The notes: generated from the letters alone by a model not told the origin. Positions 15,846 to 24,921 are shown, counted from the first letter of the stretch. The stretch: 64,000 nt of DNA from CBDBJK01 sp965206395 (GCA_965206395.1 CBDBJK010000020.1:1-64000), one strand, 5' to 3'. Numbers and translations are program-made.

Positions 15846-17315
15846 CTAAACCTCTGAGGCGTCCATGTCCAGAAAGCCTGCCGCAAAGTGCAGGAAACGG
15901 TATACGTCGCTGAAGTCGCTCGCCAGGCCGAGGGACACCCGCACAGCTCCGGCGCTCTTGCCACCAACGTTCTCAAGGACCGCGATGAAATGCTCGAACG
16001 TCATGCGCTCCTTGTTTTTGAATCCCTCTTCCATCTCAGCCTGAGTCAGACCGTGAGCTATCTCACCCGCGCCGGGATTGCAAAAGCAGCCAGTCCGAAG
16101 GGAGATGTTGTAGTCGCTCGCTCGCGCTTCTATCTTGCGGTGATCGATTAACTTTCCTTGCGGGTCGTAGAAGTTGGCCGTGACTGTCGCGCCCCGCATG
16201 TGCAGGTCTGTCGGGCCATAAAGCCGAACGAGCGGAGCGCCATTAGCGTGGCGCAGATTAACGAGGTTATGAAGCAGCCACCCCGTCAGGCAGGCAACAC
16301 GCTCGTGAATGCTGTCGACACCGATTGAGGCAATGTAGTTAAGCCCAATCTCCACCGCAGAGAGGTTCAGATAATTAATAGTTCCATCCTCGAAAGCCTC
16401 CACGCCCTCGGCCAGATAATGGCTGTTCGCCTGCACCGAAGCAATGGTAATTGTACCCCCGGCAAACCAAGGACGACGCAGCTTTTCGAGCGCGGATTTG
16501 CGCGCCAGCAGGCAGCCTACCCCCGTAGGATAGCCAAAAACTTTGTAGAATGAGATAGGCACGAAGTCGGGATGCCATCGACTCAAATCGAGCTGGTTCG
16601 TGGGCACGAAAGCCGCGCAATCAACCAGCACGTCCCAGCCCTTTTCATGGGCCTTGTCTATCCACTCCAAAGGGTGCTGCACGCCAGAGAAGTTGGACTG
16701 CGCTGGGTATGCGAACAGATTATTCCCGCCCGGAACGGCGCGGTCTAGATAGCCGTCGAACCTGTCTTCGTCTACTCGCATATCTGGCGGGACAACAGGT
16801 ATGTAGGTAACATCAGCCCCTTTCGCCTTGGCGAACTCGCGGATGCCGTTGACCGAGTTATGGTTGTCAAAGGTCAGGAGATACTGATCGCCAGCCTCGA
16901 AAGGATATGACTCGCCCACCAGCTTGAGCGCGCCACTGGCGTTAGAGGTAAAAATCGCGACATACTCATCTCTGGACGCATTGAAGTAATCCAGAACGCT
17001 GTCGCGGGCGCGCTCGCACAGTTGGGTGGAGGCTCTGGACGCCGGATTTCCAGAGTGCGGATTTCCATACACACCAAGTCTTAACAAGTCTGAGTGCTCG
17101 CGGATTTGAGAATCGGCGTACAGCCCGCCGCCGGTATAATCTATGTAGACGTGGCTCTGCTCATCCAGGCGAGCGTACTCCCTTGAGCGCACATCGTCCA
17201 GAAGGCTGGTTGCTTCAAAGCCAGGGTACGCTCGCTTGAAAGCGTCAAGGGCAGAGTCCATCAGCTCTGGCATATAGTCTGTTGGAGATTTGGAGCACCT
17301 TGAAGACGTGTTCAA
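15846..17315 (-). CDS. Class V aminotransferase family protein, molybdenum cofactor sulfurase-like
   Basis: The 489-residue protein has a PLP fold: IYIDYTGGGLYADSQI-type N-terminus, AIFTSNASGALKLVGESYPF, a YLLTFDNHNSV His-containing segment, DVLVDCAAFVP with the PLP-binding Asp and the Schiff-base Lys in PISFYKVFGYPTGVGCLL. The C-terminal SLRTGCFCNPGAGE is typical of Moco sulfurase N-terminal domains and supplies the reactive Cys of cysteine desulfurase-like enzymes. It lacks the MOSC domain of full Moco sulfurases. TTG 17315 has GAGAGGG upstream; an ATG at 17273 is an alternative. Release of S from Cys or Se from Sec is possible; proximity to two selenoprotein genes makes the latter worth testing. 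Confidence 0.8.
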   Translation of the reverse strand: MNTSSRCSKSPTDYMPELMDSALDAFKRAYPGFEATSLLDDVRSREYARLDEQSHVYIDYTGGGLYADSQIREHSDLLRLGVYGNPHSGNPASRASTQLCERARDSVLDYFNASRDEYVAIFTSNASGALKLVGESYPFEAGDQYLLTFDNHNSVNGIREFAKAKGADVTYIPVVPPDMRVDEDRFDGYLDRAVPGGNNLFAYPAQSNFSGVQHPLEWIDKAHEKGWDVLVDCAAFVPTNQLDLSRWHPDFVPISFYKVFGYPTGVGCLLARKSALEKLRRPWFAGGTITIASVQANSHYLAEGVEAFEDGTINYLNLSAVEIGLNYIASIGVDSIHERVACLTGWLLHNLVNLRHANGAPLVRLYGPTDLHMRGATVTANFYDPQGKLIDHRKIEARASDYNISLRTGCFCNPGAGEIAHGLTQAEMEEGFKNKERMTFEHFIAVLENVGGKSAGAVRVSLGLASDFSDVYRFLHFAAGFLDMDASEV

Positions 17316-17524
17316 TTGCTGTACCCTCTCGTGTATACATTCTCCCTAAGAATGGCGAAACGACCGGAATGGACGCGCCGTCCAGAGATCATCCTTGCCT
17401 CTAATTTGTTCGACGCTATCAAGCCCTACTACCCAGTCTAACATTTTGGTAAGCGCGGCAACGAGTATCAGATCAAACAGCGTTCATCCAGAATGTCCAC
17501 CAATGGATTGCAGGCTCACGATGT

Positions 17525-17553
17525 TTGACCGTCTCAGGAAATGTTGTTAATCT
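17525..17553 (+). promoter_or_regulatory. Sigma70-type promoter upstream of aminopeptidase remnant
   Basis: TTGACC, 17-bp spacer, TAATCT. It lies in the otherwise empty interval 17316-17637, 84 bases before the start of the degenerate M29 gene, and so is probably a leftover functional promoter. Confidence 0.5.
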
Positions 17554-17637
17554 ACGGCCCAGTTACACATCATGGACTGGTATCTGAAACTGAATGTACC
17601 CTCAATCAAGTCTACCTGAATGGAGGTCTAAGAAGAA

Positions 17638-18093
17638 ATGGCGCCATCGTATGATTTTAAGGCGACTGGTCGAGAATGGCAAAACTTATCGTGCATGGAT
17701 CACTTCAGACAAAGCGCGGGGAGAAGATCATTATCCACGCCGACCCTACCTACTTCCCCGAACTCCTGGAGCAGGTGCGAATCGAGATCGTCAAGGCCGG
17801 CGCAGTAGAGCTTTTCGCCGGTATGCTTTATCCTCCCGGTCTTCAAGCAGTCCGCCGCCAGACGCGCCGCCGTGAGGATGCAGGACTTAAAGAGATGGAA
17901 GACAAGGCACTGGAATCATTATTCGATCTGGCGGACATCTTTATCTGGCTTCCGACGCACCGGAGCCTGAACCCAGGTCAGACAGAGGTAATCCTCAAGA
18001 CCTGGCAGGGGCGTGCTGTTCACTTCCACTGGATAATGGAGCAACGCGACCCTGACACATTCCACAAGCTGCCAGAGGGCGAACATACGTCTA
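17638..18093 (+). pseudogene. M29 aminopeptidase remnant, frameshifted and truncated
   Basis: A frame starting at ATG 17638 (GGAGG upstream) reads MAPSYDFKATGRE and then loses frame near 17674. The adjacent frame continues as MAKLIVHGSLQTKRGEKIIIHADPTYFPELLEQVRIEIVKAGAVE, the N-terminal domain of M29 (aminopeptidase T-like) metallopeptidases. A missing A in the AGAATGG run would explain the shift. Similarity continues to about HFHWIMEQRDPDTFHKL and stops where the convergent gene at 18094 begins. The metal-binding C-terminal domain (total about 370 residues in the family) is absent, so the gene cannot encode an active peptidase. Confidence 0.7.
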
Positions 18094-18378
18094 TCAGGCT
18101 ACCTCGAAACGCTCTGACTCAGGAGGTCTGGCCCATAACTCTTCCGCGCCAGCCATTGCTTTCGTCCGTTCCGAGCTTGCGCGCCAGGCGTCGTATATCT
18201 CATTGCTATCCCAAACAACAATAGTCGTAATCTTCGATGGGTCGGTTAGAGAAATCAAGGTCTGCCGACTGGCAAACCCCGGGGCCTTGCTCTGAGCAAG
18301 ACCGTTGCCGTCCAACAACTTTTTGGCTTCGGCGATCTTGTCATCTTTCGCCCAGTGGTGGGTCAGCACTCCAATCAT
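18094..18378 (-). CDS. Antibiotic biosynthesis monooxygenase-like small protein
   Basis: The 94-residue product (MIGVLTHHWAKDDKIAEAKKLLDGNGLAQSKAPGFASRQTLISL, then ITTIVVWDSNEIYDAWRAS) follows the ferredoxin-like pattern of ABM/heme-degrading monooxygenase-like proteins, with the VVWDSxEIYDAWRAS segment typical of the second half. AGGAGGAG lies just upstream of the ATG, and a good promoter is found 40 bases further. It is transcribed away from the HpaB gene next door. The substrate is unknown. Confidence 0.7.
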   Translation of the reverse strand: MIGVLTHHWAKDDKIAEAKKLLDGNGLAQSKAPGFASRQTLISLTDPSKITTIVVWDSNEIYDAWRASSERTKAMAGAEELWARPPESERFEVA

Positions 18379-18417
18379 TACTCCTCCTATTCTTGCTCTC
18401 AGGCTGAGGTGGGACAG

Positions 18418-18446
18418 AGTGTAACAGCCCTGCGTAACGCCGTCAA
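18418..18446 (-). promoter_or_regulatory. Sigma70-type promoter of the ABM-like gene
   Basis: On the minus strand: TTGACG, 17-bp spacer, TACACT. The -10 lies 40 bases before the start codon of the gene at 18378. It forms a divergent pair with the plus-strand promoter at 18510. Confidence 0.65.
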
Positions 18447-18509
18447 TTACCTTCTTCGAGAACGGAGCAGGTCATCTGACGGTTGCATAATCGATGCCGA
18501 GTGAACAAG

Positions 18510-18538
18510 TTGACTGCTACCAGGGGCGCTGCTACACT
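18510..18538 (+). promoter_or_regulatory. Sigma70-type promoter of the first HpaB gene
   Basis: TTGACT, 17-bp spacer, TACACT, ending 40 bases before the ATG at 18579. The last part of the spacer plus -10 (GGCGCTGCTACACTC) is repeated at the promoter at 42411. Confidence 0.7.
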
Positions 18539-18578
18539 CGATTTTAGAGACGCAGCCGCTGATTGAGGAGGCTATAAC

Positions 18579-20027
18579 ATGCCCGCACGCACCGGCAAGG
18601 AGTATATCGCAGGGCTTCAGAGCGAACCCCGCGAGGTATGGATTGATGGCGAGCGAGTTGAGGATGTGACCACCCATGCCTCCTTGAAGCGGGGAGCGGC
18701 GTCCGTCGCCGCTCTATACGACATGCAGCACGAACCTCCTCTGCGTGACGAGATGACATACGAGTCGCCCACGACAGGCGATAGAGTGGGCCTGTCGTTT
18801 CTGACAACCCGAACCATCAATGATCTGGAACGGCGGCGGCGAATGATGACCCACTGGGCGCGTTCCAGCGGCGGGATGCTTGGCCGCTCGCCCGATTACC
18901 TCAACGCCAGTGTCATGGCTCAGGCGGCGGCCTCACAGTTTTTCGCCCAGAACCGCCCAGAGTTCGCCGACAACATTCAGAACTACTACGAGCACATCCG
19001 AGAGAATGACCTCGCACTGACTCACACGCTTGTGAACCTCCGGCGCACGCGGTCTCCTCAAGGCACTGTAGGCACAGATGAAGAGATAGCCCTGCGCGTC
19101 ATCAAGGAGACGGACGCTGGCGTAATCGTCAAGGGCGCGCGGATTCTCGCCACGCTTGGCCCTATCTCAGACGAGATAATAGTGGCCCCGTCGACAGTTC
19201 TGCGCGCCGAATGGGACGCGGGCCAGTTCGCCTTCACATTCGCCATTCCCTCTGGCGCATCTGGCCTGAAGTACGTCTGCCGCGAGAGCTTCGACATGGG
19301 CCGTTCTAATTTCGATCACCCTCTTGGCTCGCGGTTCGAGGAAATGGACGCCATCGTCTTCTTCGAGGATGTACTTGTGCCCTGGGAGAGGATTTTCCTG
19401 CTCGACAACGTAGAGCTTTCTAACACTGCTTACGCCGCTACTAACGCCGTCGTGCACATGATGCATCAGGTAGTCGCCAAAAACGTCGCCAAGACAGAGT
19501 TCCTTCTAGGTGTCGCATGCCTGATGGTTGATACGCTCGGCTCAGGTCAGATTCCCCAGGTGCAGGAACGTATCGCCGAGATTATCATGAACCTTGAGGT
19601 GATGAAGGCGTGTCTGCGTGCTGCCGAGGCCGACGCCTCACTCGACCAGTGGGGAGTCATGTGCCCTGACAGGATGCCGCTGGACATCGCCCGCAACCTG
19701 TACCCAAAGATGTACCCGCGTATGGTGGAAATCCTGCAACTTCTTGGTTCCAGCAGCTTGATGGCGATTCCCTCGGAGGCAGACTTCGACAGTGAGTTGG
19801 CTCAGGATTTGGAACTCTATCTCTCCACGGGAACGGCGACTGGCAAGGAGCGCGTCCAACTTTTCCGGCTAGCGTGGGACGTTGCTTGCAGCGCGTTTGG
19901 CTCGCGTCAAGCACTCTACGAGCGGTTCTTTTTCGGCGATCCATCGCGGATGGCGAGCGCGCTCTACAGCATATACGACAAGGAGCCGCTAATCGAGCGC
20001 GTGCGTGATTTCCTGAGACAAGGATGA
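18579..20027 (+). CDS. HpaB family flavin-dependent monooxygenase (4-hydroxyphenylacetate 3-hydroxylase-like), copy 1
   Basis: The 482-residue protein shows the HpaB layout: GKEYIAGLQSEPREVWIDGERVEDVTTH at the N-terminus, YESPTTGDRVGLSFL, the NDLALTHTLVNLRR segment, GVIVKGARILATLGPISDEIIV and the FEDVLVPWERIFLLDNVEL loop. These enzymes use FADH2 from a separate reductase to hydroxylate aromatic or related substrates. The [4Fe-4S] cysteine set of 4-hydroxybutyryl-CoA dehydratases is not seen, so a monooxygenase is preferred. No HpaC-type reductase is encoded nearby. GAGGAGG precedes the ATG. A paralogue lies at 43076. Confidence 0.88.
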   Translation: MPARTGKEYIAGLQSEPREVWIDGERVEDVTTHASLKRGAASVAALYDMQHEPPLRDEMTYESPTTGDRVGLSFLTTRTINDLERRRRMMTHWARSSGGMLGRSPDYLNASVMAQAAASQFFAQNRPEFADNIQNYYEHIRENDLALTHTLVNLRRTRSPQGTVGTDEEIALRVIKETDAGVIVKGARILATLGPISDEIIVAPSTVLRAEWDAGQFAFTFAIPSGASGLKYVCRESFDMGRSNFDHPLGSRFEEMDAIVFFEDVLVPWERIFLLDNVELSNTAYAATNAVVHMMHQVVAKNVAKTEFLLGVACLMVDTLGSGQIPQVQERIAEIIMNLEVMKACLRAAEADASLDQWGVMCPDRMPLDIARNLYPKMYPRMVEILQLLGSSSLMAIPSEADFDSELAQDLELYLSTGTATGKERVQLFRLAWDVACSAFGSRQALYERFFFGDPSRMASALYSIYDKEPLIERVRDFLRQG

Positions 20028-20067
20028 CGCACAGAGGTAACTGCCTGCCATCGTCCATGCTCCCCAA

Positions 20068-21009
20068 TCACGCCTTTGCCGCTACTTCCTCTGCAAGCCA
20101 GTTCATACGCTCCAAAGTGTGGCTCAGGTCTGCGCTCCGTATGTCGAAGATCAAATGGCTGACCCCAAGGTCGGCGTAAATCCGAACATCCTCCAGAATT
20201 TGTTCGGCGCTTCCTCCGAACCTGCGACGGCTTTCGCCGGACGTTAAGTTGGTGTCGTATAGAGGGGCCTTCATAGCCACCTCTACCTCCGATGGGTTTC
20301 TGCCAATTTTATCGGCGTGATTGCGGAGGTAGTCCAGATTCGACGCCATCTCTTCTGGCTCCAATGGGGCGGCGGGAGTGGCTCCTATGGGATGCCAAGC
20401 GTTGCCTAGCTCCACTGCGCGACGTATTGCTGGCCGACTCTGGCCTCCCACCCATATCGGAGGATGGGGTTTTTGCACTGGCTTGGGTGACATTGTGATA
20501 TCCGAAAATTGGACATACTTGCCTTCAAAGGCGGGGGTGTCGTTGGTCCACAACTCTTTGAAAGCTCTTATGTACTCGTTGGTAATCGCGCCACGCTCGG
20601 CGAATGGGGGTGCGTCCACCGCCCAGAATTCTTCCTCCAGCCACCCGACGCCAACGCCTACAACCAACCTGCCCTCGGACAGTACATCCATCGTAGAGAG
20701 AATCTTTGCAGTCAACACAGGGTTGCGATACGGTACAATCATCACGCTGGGCACTATTCGGATTCGTTCAGTTACGCCCGCGAGAAACGTCAACTGGGTG
20801 AGTTGCTCCAGATGGTCTCCGCTTTCTCCCCAGGGCAATTCACTGCCGACCGAGTAGGGATAGGATGACTTGACGGTCTGGGGCACTACGATATGATCGC
20901 CTACAACCATTGAGTCAAAGCCCAGTCGGTCGCCTTGCTGGGCAATCTGTATAAGGGCCTTTGGTTGGCTGGTAGGGCCGTGATGGGGCAAGTAAAATCC
21001 GAATTTCAT
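20068..21009 (-). CDS. LLM-class F420-dependent oxidoreductase, copy 1
   Basis: The 313-residue protein starts MKFGFYLPHHGP and has the LLM barrel features GFDSMVVGDHIVVPQ, LTFLAGVTERIRIVPSVMIVPYRNP, LSEGRLVVGVGVGWLEEEFWA, PHPPIWVGGQS and GVSHLIFDIRS. The combination is typical of the F420-binding family TIGR03619. The reaction is unknown; family members reduce or oxidise small organic molecules with F420 or FMN. A promoter with TTGACG-17-TAAACT lies 60 bases upstream. It stands as a single gene convergent to HpaB. Confidence 0.88.
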   Translation of the reverse strand: MKFGFYLPHHGPTSQPKALIQIAQQGDRLGFDSMVVGDHIVVPQTVKSSYPYSVGSELPWGESGDHLEQLTQLTFLAGVTERIRIVPSVMIVPYRNPVLTAKILSTMDVLSEGRLVVGVGVGWLEEEFWAVDAPPFAERGAITNEYIRAFKELWTNDTPAFEGKYVQFSDITMSPKPVQKPHPPIWVGGQSRPAIRRAVELGNAWHPIGATPAAPLEPEEMASNLDYLRNHADKIGRNPSEVEVAMKAPLYDTNLTSGESRRRFGGSAEQILEDVRIYADLGVSHLIFDIRSADLSHTLERMNWLAEEVAAKA

Positions 21010-21068
21010 CGTACACCTTCAAAAAATCGACATTTGGTCTGAAGTCATTCCCAACCATTGATGGCGGG

Positions 21069-21097
21069 AGTTTAGCAACGGCTCTCAAGAACGTCAA
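21069..21097 (-). promoter_or_regulatory. Sigma70-type promoter of LLM copy 1
   Basis: Minus strand TTGACG, 17-bp spacer, TAAACT. The -10 lies 60 bases before the start of the gene ending at 20068. Confidence 0.6.
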
Positions 21098-21139
21098 CCA
21101 TATTCCCCAGTGAGTGCAATGGTCGGAGTGGTGCCGCCG

Positions 21140-21168
21140 TTGACATCAAAAGGAACGCCCATTACACT
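21140..21168 (+). promoter_or_regulatory. Sigma70-type promoter of the alcohol dehydrogenase unit
   Basis: TTGACA, 17-bp spacer, TACACT, 67 bases before the ATG at 21236. It is back to back with the minus-strand promoter at 21069. Confidence 0.7.
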
Positions 21169-21235
21169 CGCCTCGATAATCAGACATTAAGTGTAAAATA
21201 TCAGATACTGTTTGTTAGGTTGGAGGAGAGAATCA

Positions 21236-22321
21236 ATGGTAAATGAAGTCCGAGGGGTTGTTGCAGGTTCCAAAGGCGCTAGGGTTACAGTCGAAACCGT
21301 TCTGGTTCCCGACCCTGGCCCCGGCGAAGCGCTCGTCCGTGTTCAGGCGTGCGGAGTCTGCCACACGGACCTCCACTATCGAGAGGGCGCGATTACAGAC
21401 GATTTCCCTATTTTGCTGGGCCACGAAGCGTCAGGCATCGTCGAGAAAGTAGGGGATGGCGTCAGTAACGTAACCCCCGGCGATTTCGTGATTATCGCAT
21501 GGCGCGCTCCCTGCGGCACGTGCCGCTCGTGCGTGCGTGGGCGGCCCTGGTATTGCTTCGCCAGTCGCAATGCCCACCAGAAGATGACACTCTCAGACGG
21601 CACCCCACTATCGCCTGCGCTAGGCATTGGCGCGTTCGCGGAGCTGACGCTTGTGGAAGCAAGTCAGGCCGTGAAGGTCAACCCCGATGCAGGGCCTAAA
21701 GTCGCGGGCCTGGTAGGGTGCGGAATAATGGCAGGGCTTGGCGCTGCCATTAACACGGGCGGGGTAACACGCGGCGACTCGGTGGCGGTATTCGGCTGCG
21801 GCGGTGTTGGCGACGCCGCAATCGCAGGCTCCCGGCTGGCAGGAGCGCACACTATCATAGCCGTTGACATCGACGATAGAAAGCTTGCATGGGCCAGGGA
21901 TTTTGGCGCGACGCACACGATCAACTCAACTCACACCGAACCTATCGAGGCCATCCGCGGACTGACCGGCGGCAACGGAGTCAATGTTGCAATCGAGGCC
22001 GTCGGCAACCCGGTCACCTACGAGCAGGCGTTCTATGCGAGAGACCATGCCGGTACTGTGGTGCTCGTTGGCGTGCCCAGTCCTGACATGAAAATCGAGC
22101 TTCCTTTGTTGGAAGTGTTCGGCAGAGGCGGCTCTCTCAAGTCGTCGTGGTACGGCGATTGCCTTCCGACCAGAGACTTCCCCATGTACATCGACCTGTA
22201 TCTACAGGGCAGGCTCGACCTCGACAGGTTCGTTTCCGAAACCATCTCATTGGACAACGTGGAGGAGGCGTTCCACAAGATGGAGCGCGGCGAAGTGCTC
22301 AGGTCGGTTGTGCTTTTCTGA
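21236..22321 (+). CDS. Zinc-dependent alcohol dehydrogenase (class III/mycothiol-type)
   Basis: The 361-residue product has catalytic zinc ligands Cys42 (GVCHTDLHYREG) and His63-Glu64 (LLGHEASGIVEKVGDGV), the structural zinc cysteine cluster in APCGTCRSCVRGRPWYC, and the NAD-binding GCGGVGDAAI. The sequence resembles class III, S-(hydroxymethyl)mycothiol- and NDMA-dependent dehydrogenases. It oxidises an alcohol or thiol adduct to the aldehyde level with NAD. ATG 21236 is chosen because GGAGGAGAG lies upstream and the family begins there. It is followed by a class IV aminotransferase gene after 64 bp. Confidence 0.88.
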   Translation: MVNEVRGVVAGSKGARVTVETVLVPDPGPGEALVRVQACGVCHTDLHYREGAITDDFPILLGHEASGIVEKVGDGVSNVTPGDFVIIAWRAPCGTCRSCVRGRPWYCFASRNAHQKMTLSDGTPLSPALGIGAFAELTLVEASQAVKVNPDAGPKVAGLVGCGIMAGLGAAINTGGVTRGDSVAVFGCGGVGDAAIAGSRLAGAHTIIAVDIDDRKLAWARDFGATHTINSTHTEPIEAIRGLTGGNGVNVAIEAVGNPVTYEQAFYARDHAGTVVLVGVPSPDMKIELPLLEVFGRGGSLKSSWYGDCLPTRDFPMYIDLYLQGRLDLDRFVSETISLDNVEEAFHKMERGEVLRSVVLF

Positions 22322-22385
22322 CGCATATTTGAATTAGGCATGGTATCCCCGTCCTTGGATAATACAAACCTATTGGAGGCGAATA

Positions 22386-23297
22386 ATGGAATACTTGATC
22401 TGGCTCAACGGTGAATACATCCTGCGAAGCGAAGCTAAAATAGGCATGACCGACCGAGGTTTTCGGCTCGGCGACGTGATCTTCGATACATCGAGGACAT
22501 TCAACGGTAAGGTCTTCCGGCTGAGGGAGCACCTTGACCGACTCTACAGGTCTATGAAATATACGCGCATTGACTCCGGCATGAGTATCGACGAATTTGA
22601 GCGGCTAACGTTAGAGGTCGTCGAGCGAAACGAATCGGTGCGCAAGCCTGCCAACGACGATTACATGATTACCCAGATCGTCACGCGCGGCGAGGGTGGC
22701 CTGACGGCTGGCAGCCCGATGAAGCCCAACGTTTCCGTGTGGACCGACCCCATTGGCTTCGAGCGATACGCGCCCCTGTATGATGAGGGCGCTCATGTCG
22801 TGATAGCAAAAACGCGCAGCTATTGCTCGGAACAGCTAGACCCGAAGATCAAGCACTACAGCCGCCTGAATTTCGTGATGGCAGACCTTGAGGCAAAGGA
22901 CGTTGACCCGGAAGCGTTTCCCGTACTTCTGGATACTGACGGCAACATTAGCGAGAGCATAGGGGCCAACTTTTTCATTGTAACCGACGGCGTTCTGAGG
23001 ACTGCGGGAGACAAGGACATCCTTCAAGGCGTATCGCGGATGACTGTGATGGACTTAGCCGAGCAGCTTGGGATTCGCGTTTCAGAGGAAGCGCTACAGC
23101 CATACGATGTGATCACAGCCGACGAAGCCTTCCTTTCCAGCACGCCATTTTGCGTACTGCCAGTGGGACGGGTCGACAACAGAGACATCGGCAGCGGCGC
23201 ACCAGGCCCCATCACAAAGCAACTACTGGCCGCCTGGGGTGAAATGGTCGGCTTGGACATCGTTGACCAGATGGTCGAACGAGCCAGGTCGCTATAG
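22386..23297 (+). CDS. Class IV aminotransferase (branched-chain/D-amino acid aminotransferase family)
   Basis: The 303-residue protein has the fold-type IV signature: IWLNGEYILRSEAKIGMTDRGFRLGD, FRLREHLDRLYRS, the Schiff-base Lys156 in DPKIKHYSRLNFVMADLEA and the cofactor-binding ISESIGANFFIVTDGVL followed by ILQGVSRMTVMDLAEQLG. Members transfer an amino group between branched-chain or D-amino acids and 2-oxoglutarate. TTGGAGGCG precedes the ATG. Placement after an alcohol dehydrogenase could indicate use of an amino acid-derived aldehyde or alcohol, which is only a guess. Confidence 0.9.
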   Translation: MEYLIWLNGEYILRSEAKIGMTDRGFRLGDVIFDTSRTFNGKVFRLREHLDRLYRSMKYTRIDSGMSIDEFERLTLEVVERNESVRKPANDDYMITQIVTRGEGGLTAGSPMKPNVSVWTDPIGFERYAPLYDEGAHVVIAKTRSYCSEQLDPKIKHYSRLNFVMADLEAKDVDPEAFPVLLDTDGNISESIGANFFIVTDGVLRTAGDKDILQGVSRMTVMDLAEQLGIRVSEEALQPYDVITADEAFLSSTPFCVLPVGRVDNRDIGSGAPGPITKQLLAAWGEMVGLDIVDQMVERARSL

Positions 23298-23350
23298 CCA
23301 CTACTAAATGCGCTTGCGAGTTAGCAATTGAATAGAGGAGAGCTAGAAGT

Positions 23351-23740
23351 ATGACTACGGAAGACGCCAGAGCTTATCTGAAAGAGATGCATGAAAGCCG
23401 AGGCTACACCCTGGAGATGCACAGGATTATGGCAGCGGCAGACCTGGACTGGGCCAAGAAGTACGGAGAGTTCATCGAGGCCACCTACACCGGCCAGCGG
23501 CTCCTAGACCGCAAGACGAAGGAATTGCTTCAAATTGTCGTGGAGGCCGCGCTCAGGGCAGACGTTGAGCAGATCCAGGCGCACGTTCGTGTTGCGCTAC
23601 GCGAGGGAGCGTCTCCTCAAGAAATCCTTGAAGCCCTCGAAGCCGTGATCGCGCCTATGGGAGCGTTGGCCTTCCGTCGCGGTCTTCAGGCGTGGGCGGC
23701 TGAGACAGGCTTCGAGCCTATCGACACCGACGAATCATGA
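23351..23740 (+). CDS. Carboxymuconolactone decarboxylase (AhpD-like) family protein without redox cysteines
   Basis: The 129-residue protein has the AhpD/CMD helical pattern LDRKTKELLQIVVEAALRADVEQIQAHVRVALREGASPQEILEALEAVIAPMGALAF. The CxxC of AhpD is replaced by ALRADVEQI, so a peroxidase function is unlikely. CMD-type decarboxylase or an unknown lyase role remains possible. GAGGAG lies upstream of the ATG. It follows the aminotransferase gene by 53 bp and is probably co-transcribed. Confidence 0.8.
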   Translation: MTTEDARAYLKEMHESRGYTLEMHRIMAAADLDWAKKYGEFIEATYTGQRLLDRKTKELLQIVVEAALRADVEQIQAHVRVALREGASPQEILEALEAVIAPMGALAFRRGLQAWAAETGFEPIDTDES

Positions 23741-23779
23741 GCTAGCTCAGTTGCCCAAACACCCGTCTGAACAACAGCA

Positions 23780-24921
23780 TCAAGGCTGCTTATCAGCGTA
23801 GCGAGGCATCACTTCGGTGGCAAAAAGCTCCAAGGAACTCATGGCCTGCTCGTGGGAAAGGCTTCCCCACTGAAATGAGCACACGATGTAGTTTGCGCCG
23901 GTTTTGACGTACTCGTCCAGGTATTCCCGCACCGACTCAGGCGAGCCAGCGACGACTCCAAAGCCTGCGCCACTTGAATCACCCCGACCAACTTGCGTCG
24001 CTCGGTGCTGTTTGTCTAATTCGTCCAGCGAAGCGTCTAGGTCACGCCGCGCCTCACGAGCCGGTAAATTGGCGGGGCGTACACCTGCGTTTTCTCCCAG
24101 GAACTGCTCAAGGTTTCGTTTCTCTGCCTCAAGGCGTCGAGGAGCGCTGAGGTTCCATCGGTAGTCTTCCCACGCCGGATTCGCCGCCGCTACTGCTTCT
24201 TCGTCCGATTCCGCAACGTAAAGATGGACGACGAGGCCGATTTAGGCTCTGTTCCCTGAAGCGTCAGTGCGCCGATACCCTGATGCTCTTCCCATAGCTC
24301 TCGGTACCTACTGACATTGGCTTTGAACCCGCTGAGAGTTCCCACGATAATGGTGTTCATTCCGTCTTTGGCGGCAGTCTCGACGTTCCGCATGTACCAT
24401 AAGGGCGGGTAGGGCGACTGTTTTGGATGCAAACGCATGGGCAATTCGTCGAAGGAATAAAAATCACCATGGAAAGTCAGCTCATCGTGGCTAAGACCTT
24501 CACGGATGATTTCCAACGTCTCAAGGTAGCGGGCCTGGTTCAATTCAACATCGGAATCCTGTCCCCAGAAGTACGCCTCCAGGACGCCGCCGCGACCTAC
24601 GCCGATCTCCATGCGACCATCGCTGAGGTTGTCGAGCATACTGATCTCTTCGATTAGCCGGATAGGATGATGAAGCGGCAGCACGTAGACGCAAGGACTC
24701 AGCCGCAACCGACTGGTGCGCTGCGCCACCGCAGCAAGAAAAACGTTCTGTGATGGCGCAAGGCTATGGACGGCGGGTGTGTGGTGCTCCGCAAGATGAT
24801 ATGCATAAAATCCAGCTGATTCGATTCGCTCGATCTGAATCAACCGCTTCCGATAAATCTCGTCAACCGGCATGTTGGGCACGGGTTCGATATGGTCAAA
24901 TACTCCAAACTGGAGGGCCAT
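23780..24921 (-). pseudogene. LLM-class oxidoreductase gene with one frameshift
   Basis: The first frame (24921 to about 24240) reads MALQFGVFDHIEPVPNMP, AYHLAEHHTPAVHSLAPSQNVFLAAVAQRTSRLRLSPCVYVLPLHHP and MLDNLSDGRMEIGVGRGGVLEAYFWGQ, a normal LLM N-terminal half. Near 24240 the homologous reading moves to another frame, LVVHLYVAESDEEAVAAANPAWEDYRWN, and continues without stop through GFGVVAGSPESVREYLDEYVKTGANYIVCSFQWG to TGA at 23780-23782. One base seems to be lost between EPKS and the second frame. The rest is intact, so it may be a recent mutation or an assembly error. It lies 30 bp after the dehydrogenase gene upstream. Confidence 0.75.

Noticed and set aside
18579..20027. 4-hydroxybutyryl-CoA dehydratase
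   Set aside because: The cluster-binding Cys and His set of that enzyme is not visible; the HpaB monooxygenase branch fits better.
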